Origin: Cerrena zonata
Taxonomy: Eukaryota; Basidiomycota; Agaricomycetes; Polyporales; Cerrenaceae
Reading direction: 5' to 3'
Length of the DNA stretch: 57,361 bases
Assembly (NCBI GenBank): GCA_038087015.1
Contig: JASBNA010000119.1
Location: 1 to 57,361, forward strand
Numbering within the stretch: the first letter of the stretch is position 1; each line of letters opens with the position of its first letter. The notes beneath the pieces were generated by a model that saw only the letters and a list, made by a program, of their open reading frames with translations, had not been told where the DNA came from and made no database searches. Shown here in pieces: positions 10,811 to 21,875 of the stretch. The position numbers were made by a program, and so were the translations under genes.

Positions 10811-13800
10811 CTACATGTCCGGTCCCTCTAAGTAGATATCTTCAGCCGGGACTTTAGTACTGGAGGGCCCAACAGGAGTAGCTTTCGAGTCGACAGCAGG
10901 ATCTTTACCGTTTGGGGCTCCAGCAATCCAAAGTTCTACATGCCCGGGCGCATCGGGCTTTTCGGCCGCGAGCATAAAAGCATCTGGGTCCGGTTTATTC
11001 CATGCGATACATGTTGGCTGATCCTTGTGCTTGGCATAATAGAGAGTGCGTCTCCTGCGTGCTGCCGGGATGTGATGCAGGAAGGCCGCAGAAATACGAT
11101 GCCAGATAAATATATCACCAACTAGCCGATATAGTGGTGAGTGGGTGCTTCGTAACTGAATGACCAACTTACCATCGGTGCCGCAAAGGACCAACTGGTC
11201 CTTATTCCCACCGAAAATTGCAGGTCCTGCGAAGTTCACATCAACTGTTGGCATATATGTGTGACGCAGACTAATTTGCGTAGTCTCATTCTCAGTGAGT
11301 ATTCTCCAGAGCTGGGGTGGCGTCTAGGGAAGGTCATGAGCTGAAACTTCAGAAACCACGATAAAATAAATAGACAAACCTTGTGATAACTAACCAGAAC
11401 ATTGATATGGTGGTATTCTTGAGACTCTGAGACAGCGATGCTTTGCACGTCATGTAAGATTGGTACGAAGCTAGATTGATGTTAGTTTTGGTTAGTGGTT
11501 AGATAGTGGACGGATATACGCCTCGGTTTTCCTCGTCTTCAAATTATAGACTAAATCGAGATGTCAATCATGAACTAGTGACCCTCAGATGAATACAACA
11601 TGCCTAATAGTCGTTTTTCGGCCCGATTCTTCGTACTAGGCTTCAGATCGTCGTGTGATGCAGCGAGCGTTCCTACACACACGACAAGTTCAGATTGGCG
11701 ACCCATTGCGACATCGTGCAAATCTATGCCATCGAGGACATGTCGTTTTGAATAATAGATAGGTGCCGACGGGGGGTGTACTGAGATTCTCAAATGGTGT
11801 TCCTCAATAACACTAGCTTTTGCGCAGAGAAACCCTTCATAAGGGACGTCAAAACACGTAATTGACAAAAGATCCACACATACCAGTACTTTGTGGCATC
11901 CATGCCATCGATACTACTGCTTCGTCATGGAAGTAAGTATCCACTTCTTCATTATTCTACCAGACATAGCAATGATTATTTTGATGTAGATAGACGAGTT
12001 TAGAAGAGTCACAAACATGGTTGCGTAGTTGGATCCGTTCTTTCAACTTCAATAAGAGATATTTGCTATCAGGGGACCTGGTCATCAAGGTGAGAATAAG
12101 AGTATGCGAAAATTTCCCGCCTTATCGGTGCTCACCAGAGAGCTTTGCTAATGGGACCGTTGAGAGACGCAGTCTGAGGTTTCAATGAATCATCCTGTAA
12201 CCGCAACAGGTCAGATAGAATTTTGTAGTTTCAGTATCGTGGAAAATACTTTCATTGATTTTTGTCACGGATAGTTCTCCGCGTAAGCTACGTAAGAAAA
12301 TGAGAGAAAATGAAAATGAGTTATTCGACATCACAGCACTGACCTTGCTATTGCCAAGGACTTCCCATTTGGAGAGAACTGCATTGAGGTAACTGGAGCG
12401 ATAGACACCTCAATTTCTTGCGTCTTTGGTTTCATTGCCTTCAAACTGGATTCGAGACGGGAGGAATGGATAGTGAGGCGCATCAGTATATCCATCCTTC
12501 GTCTCTTTAACGCAGGGTTGAAACTGCTTGTTCTTTCCGGTAAATTATCCTGGCGATGCATCGGCCAGTCATTCATGGAGAAAGGGAGAAGCCTCCTGCC
12601 CTTCTGGTTGAGAGATTTGAATCTACGAGAACAGGATGAAAGCTTTGGCAACGGTATTGAGCCAATGGCCAAGTAAATCCTTTTCCACCACGATATTGTA
12701 TGTTTCTCACCACGAACTTGGCGGAACTCCAGGCGTTTAGTGATGATCGAAAACGAAAGAACGGCTAAGAGAAAGCAGCTACATCCGGAAAGGACCGCGA
12801 CCAATGTCGACAGAATCTTGTTCTACGGTCACATATTTATTAGCAGAACTATTTTGGATTAATAAAATACCAACCTGACCCGAAGAATACGCAAATAATA
12901 CGATGCCTACGCTGAAGCATCCAAAGGCTAACACCACAAGGATGAGAGGTGAACGAGTGACCCATACCAATATCCAAGATGAGATTGAATGTTGGCTAGG
13001 GTCGGAAACAATCAGTGAGAGTAATCAGGATCATCGGTATCACAAATTACACGCACTTCATCACCCGCTTGCAGCTCATACTCACAAGGCCAGTCCCTGC
13101 AGCGCCAAGACTAAGCACCAGTGCTAGAAACCAGAACGTGTTCACGGTAGTGAAAAGAGGCGTTTCCGTGTCTGTATAAGAGAATTGTAGCGTCGTGGCT
13201 GCCGTCGCGGTGAAGAATGTCGCTAGCATAACTAGATTGTCTGCTTCCTCCTTCTGGTGTTTAATAATAGTTGGCAATCCTATAGGGCGAAAGATTATGA
13301 TCAAACGCTACTGATCATAAGTTGATGTATACAAACCGGAGTCAGTGAATGCGGGTAGCTCTGTTGTAACTTTTCCCAGCCGACCGTCTATTTTGCAAGT
13401 AATATCATGTACGTATTGTTTCACAGCGACGCTATTCGTAAATTGGTCTGGTGATGACAGATGTTATCTATAAGTTCATGTCATATACAACATTGAATAA
13501 GCCCTTTACCTTCATATTTTTCCAAACATGAAGCCCAGTACTGTGAATAATTTATTATGTAGGAATATGAGTCTAATACTTACCTTCAAGTCACTTGAAA
13601 GCTGAAAGAGTGCAAAGCTTAGATTCTCCGTCTTCGGATCCGGGTACTCGTTAAGGCAATCAAGGAACGTTGTCAGGCCGTCAGCTAAAGTCTCCATGTA
13701 CGGTGGAAGTTTGTCAATCTTCGGTTTCTTTGAATCCAAAGAGTCTATCCCCTGTAGGCTTGGTTTCTGTCTTTCTTTCTGGTAAAGACGAGAGGTCCTA

Positions 13801-14460
13801 AATTCAAGGTACTGAGTCCAAGATTTGTAAGGTCGGATGACTTTGTCAGGAAAGAGACGCGTTGCATTCTGTTCACAAAGGAACAAGAGTATAGCCAGAT
13901 GTTCTCGCAAGTCACGCGCCGATGATTGCATCCCAACTGCCAGGGTTCCCCGCAACTGACGAGCCTTGATGGCGACATTATGAAACTAACAAGAGAAAAC
14001 CTACAGGTGAGTTCCGAAGTGCTATGACCCGAGGAGTCACATACCTCCCAGTCAAGGTCCTCGATAGCCCTAAAGGAGACGAATGGAAGCTAAGCACAAG
14101 CACCGACAGATTTATCGAGGGGACTCACTTTTGGAAGCGGGCCAGCGCACATTCACCTGCTTCTTGGTAGAGCGCATCTATCGAGTCCATGGTGCCTACA
14201 GCATAATGGTCAGTATGTAAATAAAATGCCCAGAGACGCGGCGGCGAATGCTCACAACCATCCGGGTTCGTGGTATCAAATTTACGCAGAAAGTTCCGCC
14301 AGGGAGACTCATTTGGTACCTTTTGAAGATATCTTGAAATGAGAGTCTCCATGGAAGTGGGGGGTTTATGGAGAGCTTGGGGTGCAGAATTGTATGCTGT
14401 GTGTATTTTGGGTGGGTTAAGAAGTGATCATGAGATGTGATGATACTCACGTTGAGACAT
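10811..14460 (-). CDS. Multi-exon membrane protein with C-terminal WD40 repeats (Agaricomycete-expanded family)
   Basis: I start the gene at the ATG at 14460; its first exon is ten bases long and splices to 14396, giving MSQPYNSAP then METLISRYLQKVP. A 60-nt in-frame intron follows NPDG. The N-terminal helical region (13,512-13,955, with RDLREHLAILLFLCEQNATR) leads through YWASCLEKYEG to two hydrophobic blocks: EADNLVMLATFFTATAATTL with LALVLSLGAAGTGL (13,047-13,304), and RSPLILVVLAFGCFSVGIVL with LVAVLSGCSCFLLAVLSFSI (12,700-12,970). WD40-like blades follow: VTSMQFSPNGKSLAI, SPDSKYLLLKLKERIQL, LDGIDLHDVAMG, DVNFAGPAIFGGNKDQLVLC, DIFIWHR and TCIAWN. I recognise this arrangement from predicted mushroom proteins; no function is established. 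Many short introns make exact exon limits uncertain. Confidence 0.78.
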
Positions 14461-14534
14461 GTTCCGTGAGGAATACTACGGTGAGAAGGTTAAAGAGATC
14501 AAGAATATAGAGAGGGTGGACTATGGTTCCAACC

Positions 14535-14542
14535 TTTTTATA
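14535..14542 (-). promoter_or_regulatory. TATA box of the membrane/WD40 gene
   Basis: The minus strand reads TATAAAAA about 75 bases upstream of the ATG at 14460, a usual spacing for a basidiomycete core promoter. Confidence 0.55.
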
Positions 14543-16046
14543 ACCATCTTTATAGCCATGGGGCGAGTGACAAAAGCCACAGTAAGGCTGTGACTTTACA
14601 GGTCCAATCGATTTCTATGAAATTTGTTGCTTCCTTGTTGTACGTATGAGTAGCATGCACTCCCCACATGTAATTGTTAGTCGCCGTTTGCCTCATGTAT
14701 CCCAACTGGGATATAGGATAGAGTTTGAGGTGTTGAATGGTCTGAACAGACGCCGACATCGATGAAGCAAGTATACCTCGTAGAATTTTGATATTGACAT
14801 CTTCCGACCCATAACCACCGATCTGTTCATTTGTCCTTCACCAACGAAGCTTAAGGCATCGCGAACATTTAAGTTTAATCTACAAGACGTGTTAGCAAAA
14901 GTCTAGCATCATGTTTTTGCGAAATTTCAATTACTTCAGACGGCGCCCGGGGGCATAACTGTACGACCTTCTGGCTGGGAAGAATGATCCAGCTTTCATG
15001 TCGCAGTCAACACACCTCAACCTCAATAATGTGGTGAGTTCGTTGATTCTCCCATCGGAATTGAACCTAATAAAGGGAAGGGCAGAGAAACACCGGGAAA
15101 CAGCCAGATTTGAGAACATCCTCGGGGGGCCTGGCCGCGGCCATACCATTCATGCATGTCGTCGCGTAGAATGGAAGGCATTGAAAAAAAGGAAACTGTT
15201 GTGTCAAAATCGATAACTCGAAGACACTCTGGGACGGTTGGAAACCTGCATCAGCAACATATTGAAACCGAACACACCGAGTTGAGTGAGCGTATGTCAT
15301 TGAATATTGTACAGACCACTCACCAAACTTTCATGCTTCCTTCAACTTCCCTGAGCCATTTGTGCGTTGTGATGTTTGAACGTTTGAACCTTGAGCTTGA
15401 AGCCTGAGCATTAGCTGTAAAACTACGTTCACCAGGAAGGAACATGAGCCGGCCTCACCGATTCTCTAGCTAAAGAGCCTCTGAAGCGTTGTCATAGAAT
15501 ACCATAGAACAGAACGACTTCGTGCCTACAGATTGAGGGGTCTTCCTGAATCAGATTCGTATTCAAGATGTCCTGGAGACTTGACTCGGAACCCTATGGG
15601 CGGTAGTTACTTGCCCACAGCCTATCATCTTGAAGCCTAGTAACTTTTTGCATTGAAAATAATGTGACATATTCACATATTGAAGACCAAGAACTCGAGA
15701 AAAGTAACAGCTATAAGACTGTCATTAATGTCCAACGTTGCAACACCCTTTCACACGTCCAACTGAATTACTGTTTTAGGAATTGTCGAGGAAGCGATTG
15801 TGCTGCGGAGAACTGATGGGATCTTGCTTTTGCTCCGCGACGACATTCTGAAAGGTGATTGACGGGAGTTTTCCGACTTTGGATTGCAACTGGTAGCTTC
15901 CATTGGCTAAGACGGGTTATTATCAGCTAACTTTCTCATGCGTTGCTTACTCTTTGCACACAGACATCAATTTCTCTCAGGCAGACACTCTTCTCCTCTC
16001 GTCTCAACCTTCATGAGGTGACCCGTCCAGATCGTGCTTGGACGCC
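14543..16046. other. Intergenic region between divergent genes
   Basis: No gene is recognised. Short open frames on both strands lack family motifs and overlap each other. The interval should carry the upstream control regions of the minus-strand WD40 gene and the plus-strand membrane protein gene. Confidence 0.4.
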
Positions 16047-17453
16047 ATGGCCATCCAATCATCCACAGGGAGCGTCAGTCCGACGTCGACATCGACGGGT
16101 ACTAATACCGATAATGGTCCGAAACCACTCAACCCGTCATCGTCGATTCCGTTCAGCTTTTTGATCGCTTTTATTGCTTTGTTTCTCTTCTTTCTGGGAT
16201 GCGGACTCGGGACAAGGAGAGTTGCGTGGGCCCTCCGACGTGGGTTCGGTTTGGACGATTTGGATAATGACGGTGGTCACCGGAAGAAGAGAAGAGAACT
16301 CAGGAAACCCGAGATATGGGACGTTTGGCCGGAGGAATTGAAGGCTGAAGGGAAGTGGGATTGTGTAAGAGTGAGTGTTTTTCATTTACAGTCAAATGTG
16401 ATCGAGGATCGTTCGATGATCTACTCGTGTGAGGTGAACAGCATTGTGAAACCTTAAATATGCCTCACTCTGAAATAACAACAGGGATATTTTCGTTTAC
16501 AGTCAGGTTATGAATCTTGCGTCGATTAAGTCCACCGTGTCCAAAATGGGGAATATGTCCCATTCTATGAAGCTCCCACTCGCCAGGTCTTAAGGCCTCG
16601 CGCTTTGAACACTGGATATTTTGAATGAAACCCTAAGCTACCGAATACTAACCAAACTCCTCTCCAGCCTCTTTCCGCGAAGCTCCTGTTCGTCTCTTCC
16701 AAAGTTGACACGCCCACTTCTCCCTCAAACCCAATACCACAGCCTACTTCTCCAACGATATCACCCACCCTCATATCTCCCGAACCCTCTCTAGGTTACT
16801 TCCCAGGCCGTATCGGTCGCATATCGGCCCCCGTTCCACCTCCGCCTCACAACGCTCTTCCCACCATCCGAGAAATCCGAGAACGTGTAGAAAGGGCGAG
16901 GCCGTCTGGAAGGACACCTTCGCATGCTAACTGGACGAGACAGACTCAGATTGCTGCTCCGACAACGGCGAATGCGAACACTCCCCCTCAGCCACCCACT
17001 CCGACACAGCAGCCTTCACCTCGAGAACCCTTGCTTATCCGTATTCGCGCTTACCTCCTTTCGAGCCCCTACGTCCTCGCTCTCCTGATAGAGATGGGCG
17101 TCCATCCTCGTCATCTCGGTCTTATTCCTCCTGCAGATGAGGAAGAGGAGGAGAGTGGCGAAGTAGAAGGTATGCAAGTGAGCGTGGTGATCAAGATGCC
17201 TGATCCCAACCACTTGGGTACATGTGGTATCGGAGGCAAGAGGATAAGCGGAATTTCCATGTCGAGTGGGGAGAGCAAAGAAGGTAAGGGGAAACAACGG
17301 CTTTCTATCGTTAAAGAGCCTCTCGGGTCGGAAGAAGGGATGGGGGATTATGTGATTGGGATCGTGGAGATGCCATGGAACGTGCCTTGGAAAGACCTCG
17401 CTCCTGATGATTCGGACTCAAAGACGGGCGAGGGTGTTATGAAAGGTTCATGA
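16047..17453 (+). CDS. Single-pass membrane protein of unknown function with Pro/Ser/Thr-rich linker
   Basis: The start at 16047 sits in a good context (gccATGg). Exon 1 (16047-16370) splices with GTGAGT to an acceptor CTCCAG, exon 2 running 16668-17453 in phase, giving about 369 residues. Near residues 30-50 there is one hydrophobic helix (IPFSFLIAFIALFLFFLGCG) followed by a basic stretch, so the long C-terminal part is probably cytoplasmic. It contains a Pro/Ser/Thr-rich linker, a conserved-looking NALPTIREIRERVERARPSG segment, a hydrophobic AYLLSSPYVLALLIEMGV block, an acidic run and a C-terminal region rich in Gly, Ser and Lys. I do not recognise the family. An extra small exon within the 297-nt intron is possible. 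Confidence 0.65.
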
Positions 17454-17464
17454 ATGACGATGTG

Positions 17465-17740
17465 TTATGATTCTGCTTTTCCCTCTGCTTTCTTTTCCTT
17501 TGTTTTGTGCTTATATCTTTTGCTTTCGGTTTCAGATTTGTGTGTAATATGTGTCTCTTTTCGTCTTTCTCTGACATCTTCTGTTTCTGACTTTTTGGAG
17601 AGATATTGTGACGTTTGAAACATACGCTTACGTCCCGGTAAACATTCAAAGCTTAAAAGAAGCAAAGTGCGAAGCATACGTATTTCTTCTTTCTTGGAGA
17701 CCTCTCCTGAGAATTGTCGAATGCGATTCATGATGCATGA
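17465..17740 (-). pseudogene. Relic of the C-terminal membrane domain of the TKL-like kinase
   Basis: The minus frame reads NRIRQFSGEVSKKEEIR followed by LRTLLLLSF. This matches NCIRQFSGWTIKKEAIR and LCASLLLSF in the kinase gene at 22.1 kb. The nucleotide similarity extends through the gaagcaaagtgcgaagcata block near 17,660-17,680, which corresponds to gaagcgcaaagtata near 22,118. No kinase domain is attached, so this is a small broken fragment in the same orientation as the intact gene. Confidence 0.6.
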
Positions 17741-18022
17741 ACACTGGGGACGCGCAGTAAATTTTCAATTATATTTCGAAGTGGCGTAGCCTCGTAGGCT
17801 TGGCTCACGGCTGGTATCATGACGATTTCCATAACTGTTTTATTTAGACTTCGATTTCCGAGTGTGGGCATCATTGTAAGCTTACGTAGTGCCCCCGAGG
17901 CTCGACGCAACCATGTGTGGGATCTCATCACACGGTTCTGTATCGATACCTCCGAGCCATTAATTATCTAACACAGCGACGCTCACTGTAGCCCAATCGA
18001 ACAATCAGCACTCGAGCTACAT

Positions 18023-19871
18023 ATGGATGCTACATGCGATACGAATATGCCGCCAAAAGGGTGTGGTTTGTTGACGCAAAGTCTAGAAACGTTTCTGGCA
18101 TCGCTTCAGAGCGAGTGGCCCCCAGAACAAAGGTAGCAGATTTCTTACAGTTACAACTACTGTATCATAGTCCACGCTGATTGCTTCGGTCAGATTTGAA
18201 CGATTGTTTCCCGAGGCCTCGAGCGAGAATGCACGCACAGCCATTGATGTCGATCTCTCTAATGCTACAAGGACCATGAGCGACATGATCAACTCATTCA
18301 AGTATGCGGTAGCAAATCTGAAATCCCGGCGCAATGCCGAAGCTACAATCAACAACCTTCCTGAGAAGGTGCTTGTATGCATCTTCGATATCGTCGGGAA
18401 TAGTGGCTACAACTATCGAGGTATCACCAGGCTCTCATGGACCTGTGCGATGTGGAGAGATATCTGCCTAAGAAATCCGACATTGTGGCGTTGCATTGAC
18501 TTGAGCCTTAATGCAATATCCCCTCGTATCTTAGACCTGTTTGTGGAGCGCAACAGGACGATTCCTCGGAGTGTGAAGATTGCTGACCCCGACTCTCTCG
18601 CATTCCCCTCCTCATCAAGGGATGAGTCGAGAAGGAAGAACTATGAAGCATTCATAGTTCGAGAAATTGATTCTATTCGAGACCTCGCGCTGGGATGGGG
18701 AATCCCCAACAAGTGGTTCGTTACGACCACCGTCAAGCTCGAACCTAAATTATTGGAAATGCTCTCGATCCGTTGTGTCCATTGCACACCGACCCAGGAA
18801 TCTGAGTACCCAGAAGATCGTCGCATAAATAATTTTTTCGATCAATGCCCTAATCTCCGGTATCTTTCTCTCGATGGAATCCTCCTACCTTCGTCATCTA
18901 CCATATATAATGACCTCAAGACGCTCAAAATAACATCCCCCACAATTCTCCCAGGCACCTTCGACATTATTTCTATCATACGACGGGCACCCTTGCTGGA
19001 GACTCTGTTTCTATCCATCTCGGATGGAACGAGCCTCTTCAAAATCGAAGAAAAAGTGAAACTCGAGGAACCCGTCCCAGTTGTTAATCTCAAACACCTC
19101 ACGCTAGAATTGCCTTCAGCCGATATCCTATATATTCTATCCAGTCTTACAGTGGGGTCATCAACACATATCTCCCTCAAAAACACAAGTACTAGGTCCT
19201 TTACGGACATCTTACCGTTGGATCCACGGTGTCTCCCTTGTCTATCCGGTGCGGAGAAAGTTGCGATAGACAGACAAAGTCAAAAGATTGAAATATATCA
19301 ATCACGGATTCCTACTGGAGTATGCACGACCTCAGAACTTGAGGGAGAACCTTTGTTGTCATACTCATTAGGGCCATCTATGAGGCTCACAGTGGCATCC
19401 CTCGTGCACCTTGTGCTAAATCTACGGAACATAAAAGAGTTAACATTCATCGACATCACAACTCTATCTACGAAATTGTCCGCGGGCGATTTAGTCATTT
19501 TACTCAGTCTCCTTCCAGATATCCGCTGCGTACGACTCCACTCATGTGGCCCCGACGTATGTCAGCTTATCGCAGCACACGCTCAGCATGGGAGACCGCG
19601 ACTGTGTCATGTTCTCGAGGCACTGTATCTCGAGAGCATGGTACTTAAAGAAAAGGACGTAGTGTTGATGTGCACGAGTTTAGCTCCGCATATTCAGAGC
19701 GTTACAGTCTTGAAATGTTCGTTTGGGAAGCAGAAGAGGCATGCGATGAGTATTCTCAAGACTATTCAGGGGATAGACCTCCAAATAGTTGACTCGACGT
19801 TCAATGTGTGTGAATTTGTTGTTTTATCTTTCGTAGTTCCAATCCCTGATGCACGCATGCTGTATTTATAG
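18023..19871 (+). CDS. F-box-like protein with leucine-rich C-terminal region
   Basis: A first exon from the ATG at 18023 to 18132 joins, across a 61-nt intron ending CGGTCAG, to 18194-19871, giving about 595 residues. The join yields RFERLFPEASSENARTAID without a stop. Residues about 105-150 form an F-box-type motif: NNLPEKVLVCIFDIVG, then RLSWTCAMWRDICLRNPTLW, as in the large mushroom family of F-box proteins that would recruit substrates to SCF ubiquitin ligases. The rest is leucine-rich, with repeated elements such as CPNLRYLSLDG and NLKHLTLELPSADIL. The donor GTAGCA is weak, so a start at the downstream ATG (18276) is an alternative. Substrate is unknown. Confidence 0.75.
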
Positions 19872-20099
19872 CCCTTGAGGACGAAGGCACAGAAGAGAGA
19901 CTGATCATTGTACCTACGTCTTTTCTCTCTGCGGGATTAAAAACGAACACTCCCAAGTAAAAAAAGCAGCAACAGGATAGGTAAAAGGTATGCTTGAAGA
20001 GAAAGGACTTGTGGTATCCACAAGGAAATGCTTGCCAAAAGAAATAAATGTAACACACACTAGCAGATATTATCACTTCCGATGTGCTTCAGAAGAATG

Positions 20100-20290
20100 G
20101 AGTAATTATATTTCTTGACGGTCCATCCTGAGAATTTTTGAGCACAGTTCACGAAAGCTTCGATGACGGAGATCGTCTGTCAAACATCTCTAGAGGTGAT
20201 GTGAGAGTATTGCTGGTACTTGCTTCGGAACCTTGAGCAGAACGGTCTGAGCGTTCAGGTGCCCAGCAGAGTTCAATTTCCCCTCATGGC
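20100..20290 (-). pseudogene. Second relic of the TKL-like kinase (C-terminal lobe and membrane segment)
   Basis: Read on the minus strand, about 20,290-20,111 gives EIELCWAPERSDRS, then SEASTSNTLTSPLEMFD and, in another frame, a piece resembling FVNCxxxFSGWTVKK. These align with TIQLCWASEHSDRP, SESSTSTAITSPPEMFD and FVNCIRQFSGWTIKK in the intact kinase at 22.1-22.5 kb. The segments between them are missing and the reading frame shifts, so this is a deleted and frameshifted copy. It lies directly 3' of the kinase-like gene at 20.4-21.5 kb on the same strand. Confidence 0.68.
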
Positions 20291-20363
20291 AACACATAAA
20301 ATAACTTCTCTAAGACACACAGCCCACAAACATGCCGTTGATAGGCCATCAACGGAGACAGAA

Positions 20364-21488
20364 TCAGCACAATGATAGACACCAGAAGTACTTAAGATCA
20401 ACTACGCGCTGCGAGATCCGTTTGAGCTCTTTCCGATCGTCATCCGTAGCAGATACTCTAACAATACACTGGAAATCTAATATATGCCATTCATGGGCAC
20501 GGCCATGTCGAGGACAAGGAGTGGGGTGTATTGCACGAGCAAACTGATTGCATCGTAGGTCCTGGTGCTCAAATCCACTCCATGAGATATCCTCTAAGAC
20601 ATCTTTAATATCTTGCCTGACAATAAACAATGAGCACACAACAGGTATGCGAACCAATGCTAAACCAATACTTACCGTGTAGCTTTGCCACAGAATGGTT
20701 TCTTTCTTGACTCGGGCTGTAGGGTTTCTCCTAATCTCTCAAGTAACATCAGGGAAACAATAGGCGACTCCGAATCTTGTAAGAAAGTCTTCCATTGTGA
20801 ATTAACATTGCTACCATGGTCATCGTCGTATAATGGGATATCGTCCTCGGGCTCATAGCACTGTCGATCGAATTGGATTCCTTCATATGATGCCGCGTCA
20901 CGTCCTTCCTGACGAAAAAACCAGTCCTCAGTACGCCATGGTATGACCTGGGAAAAGGGACAATGGGCAGTGAAGAGTCCATAATTACGTGGAGCCGCTA
21001 CCCCCTGCAGACCCATCTTATCCAATTGTTCGTAGAACCACGCCTCGCGAGCCAATGACCGTGGTTTGTCTGGCTCGACCAGTTTAATGCATAAGTCTGG
21101 AAGGTTAAGATCGGGTTGAGGTTGTGCGTCCTGTGAATCAGAACCAATGCTCGAGTTGGAGGTGATGTTTAGGACATGCACACCGTAGACATGTGAGTCG
21201 CGTCCAATTCCGATGAGTTCACCGAGTCGGAGGTGTAAGTGACGACCATGTTTTGGTATAGGGTGGCACTGCATGCTGCAGTGATGTATCCATTTTTTGT
21301 AATAAGAGGCTAGTCGGGAGGGGAACGAAATGGTCCTTTGTAAAACGAATGGTTCACTATCAACAAGACCCTGTATGGTGACACTTGAGAAAAGGTCCAA
21401 CGTCTGTTATTATAGTTCAGTTTAGTAGATATATAATATAACGCGCAGCACAAACAGATTTATTGTCAGTCCTCGAGGCGTCAGCCAT
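20364..21488 (-). CDS. Fungal protein kinase-like protein with atypical catalytic motifs
   Basis: The protein has a kinase N-lobe pattern: ELIGIGRDSHVYGV as Gly-rich loop, LCIKLV with a candidate ATP-binding Lys and REAWFYEQL with a candidate Glu. After an intron (GTAAGT..TTGTCAG, about 20,607-20,674) come LEDISWSGFEHQDLRCNQFA and HEWHILDFQCIVR. These correspond to HxDLRxxN and DFG, but the latter reads DFQ. Fungal kinase-like proteins of this sort are abundant in mushrooms, and many are suspected to be weakly active or inactive. I place the start at 21488, where MADASRTDNKS splices by GTTTGT to TLDLFSSVTIQG; that first exon is tentative. It neighbours a TKL kinase and an SRPK-like kinase in the same orientation. 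Confidence 0.7.
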
Positions 21489-21875
21489 TCAGGCAATGGG
21501 TTATGAGTTTTTGTATGGACGTGAAATAGAGATATTGGTCGAAGAAAGGTTGTAGTATATGACACAAGCTAGCAAATCTCAGTTCCCCAGATCTCGTCCA
21601 ATATTTGCACATTTAGTGCTGTGACGGTAGCCTGAGGTTGCCAGTTGAGAACGTTGAGAGTAGATATCGAACGGATGTTCAACTAACGACAAGGCGCCGA
21701 AATATAAATATTCCCGCGCTCTTCGCTGGTCTCTAGCTATAGATCTTATGGCGAACTCAGGTTCTGGATATAAACAATGTCTATGCTACATGCATACTGG
21801 GACGTAAGTTTGATGTCCAAATCATTGGCATAGGCCATGAGTGAGGTGAAATAAATATTAAGATCACAGATAGCT

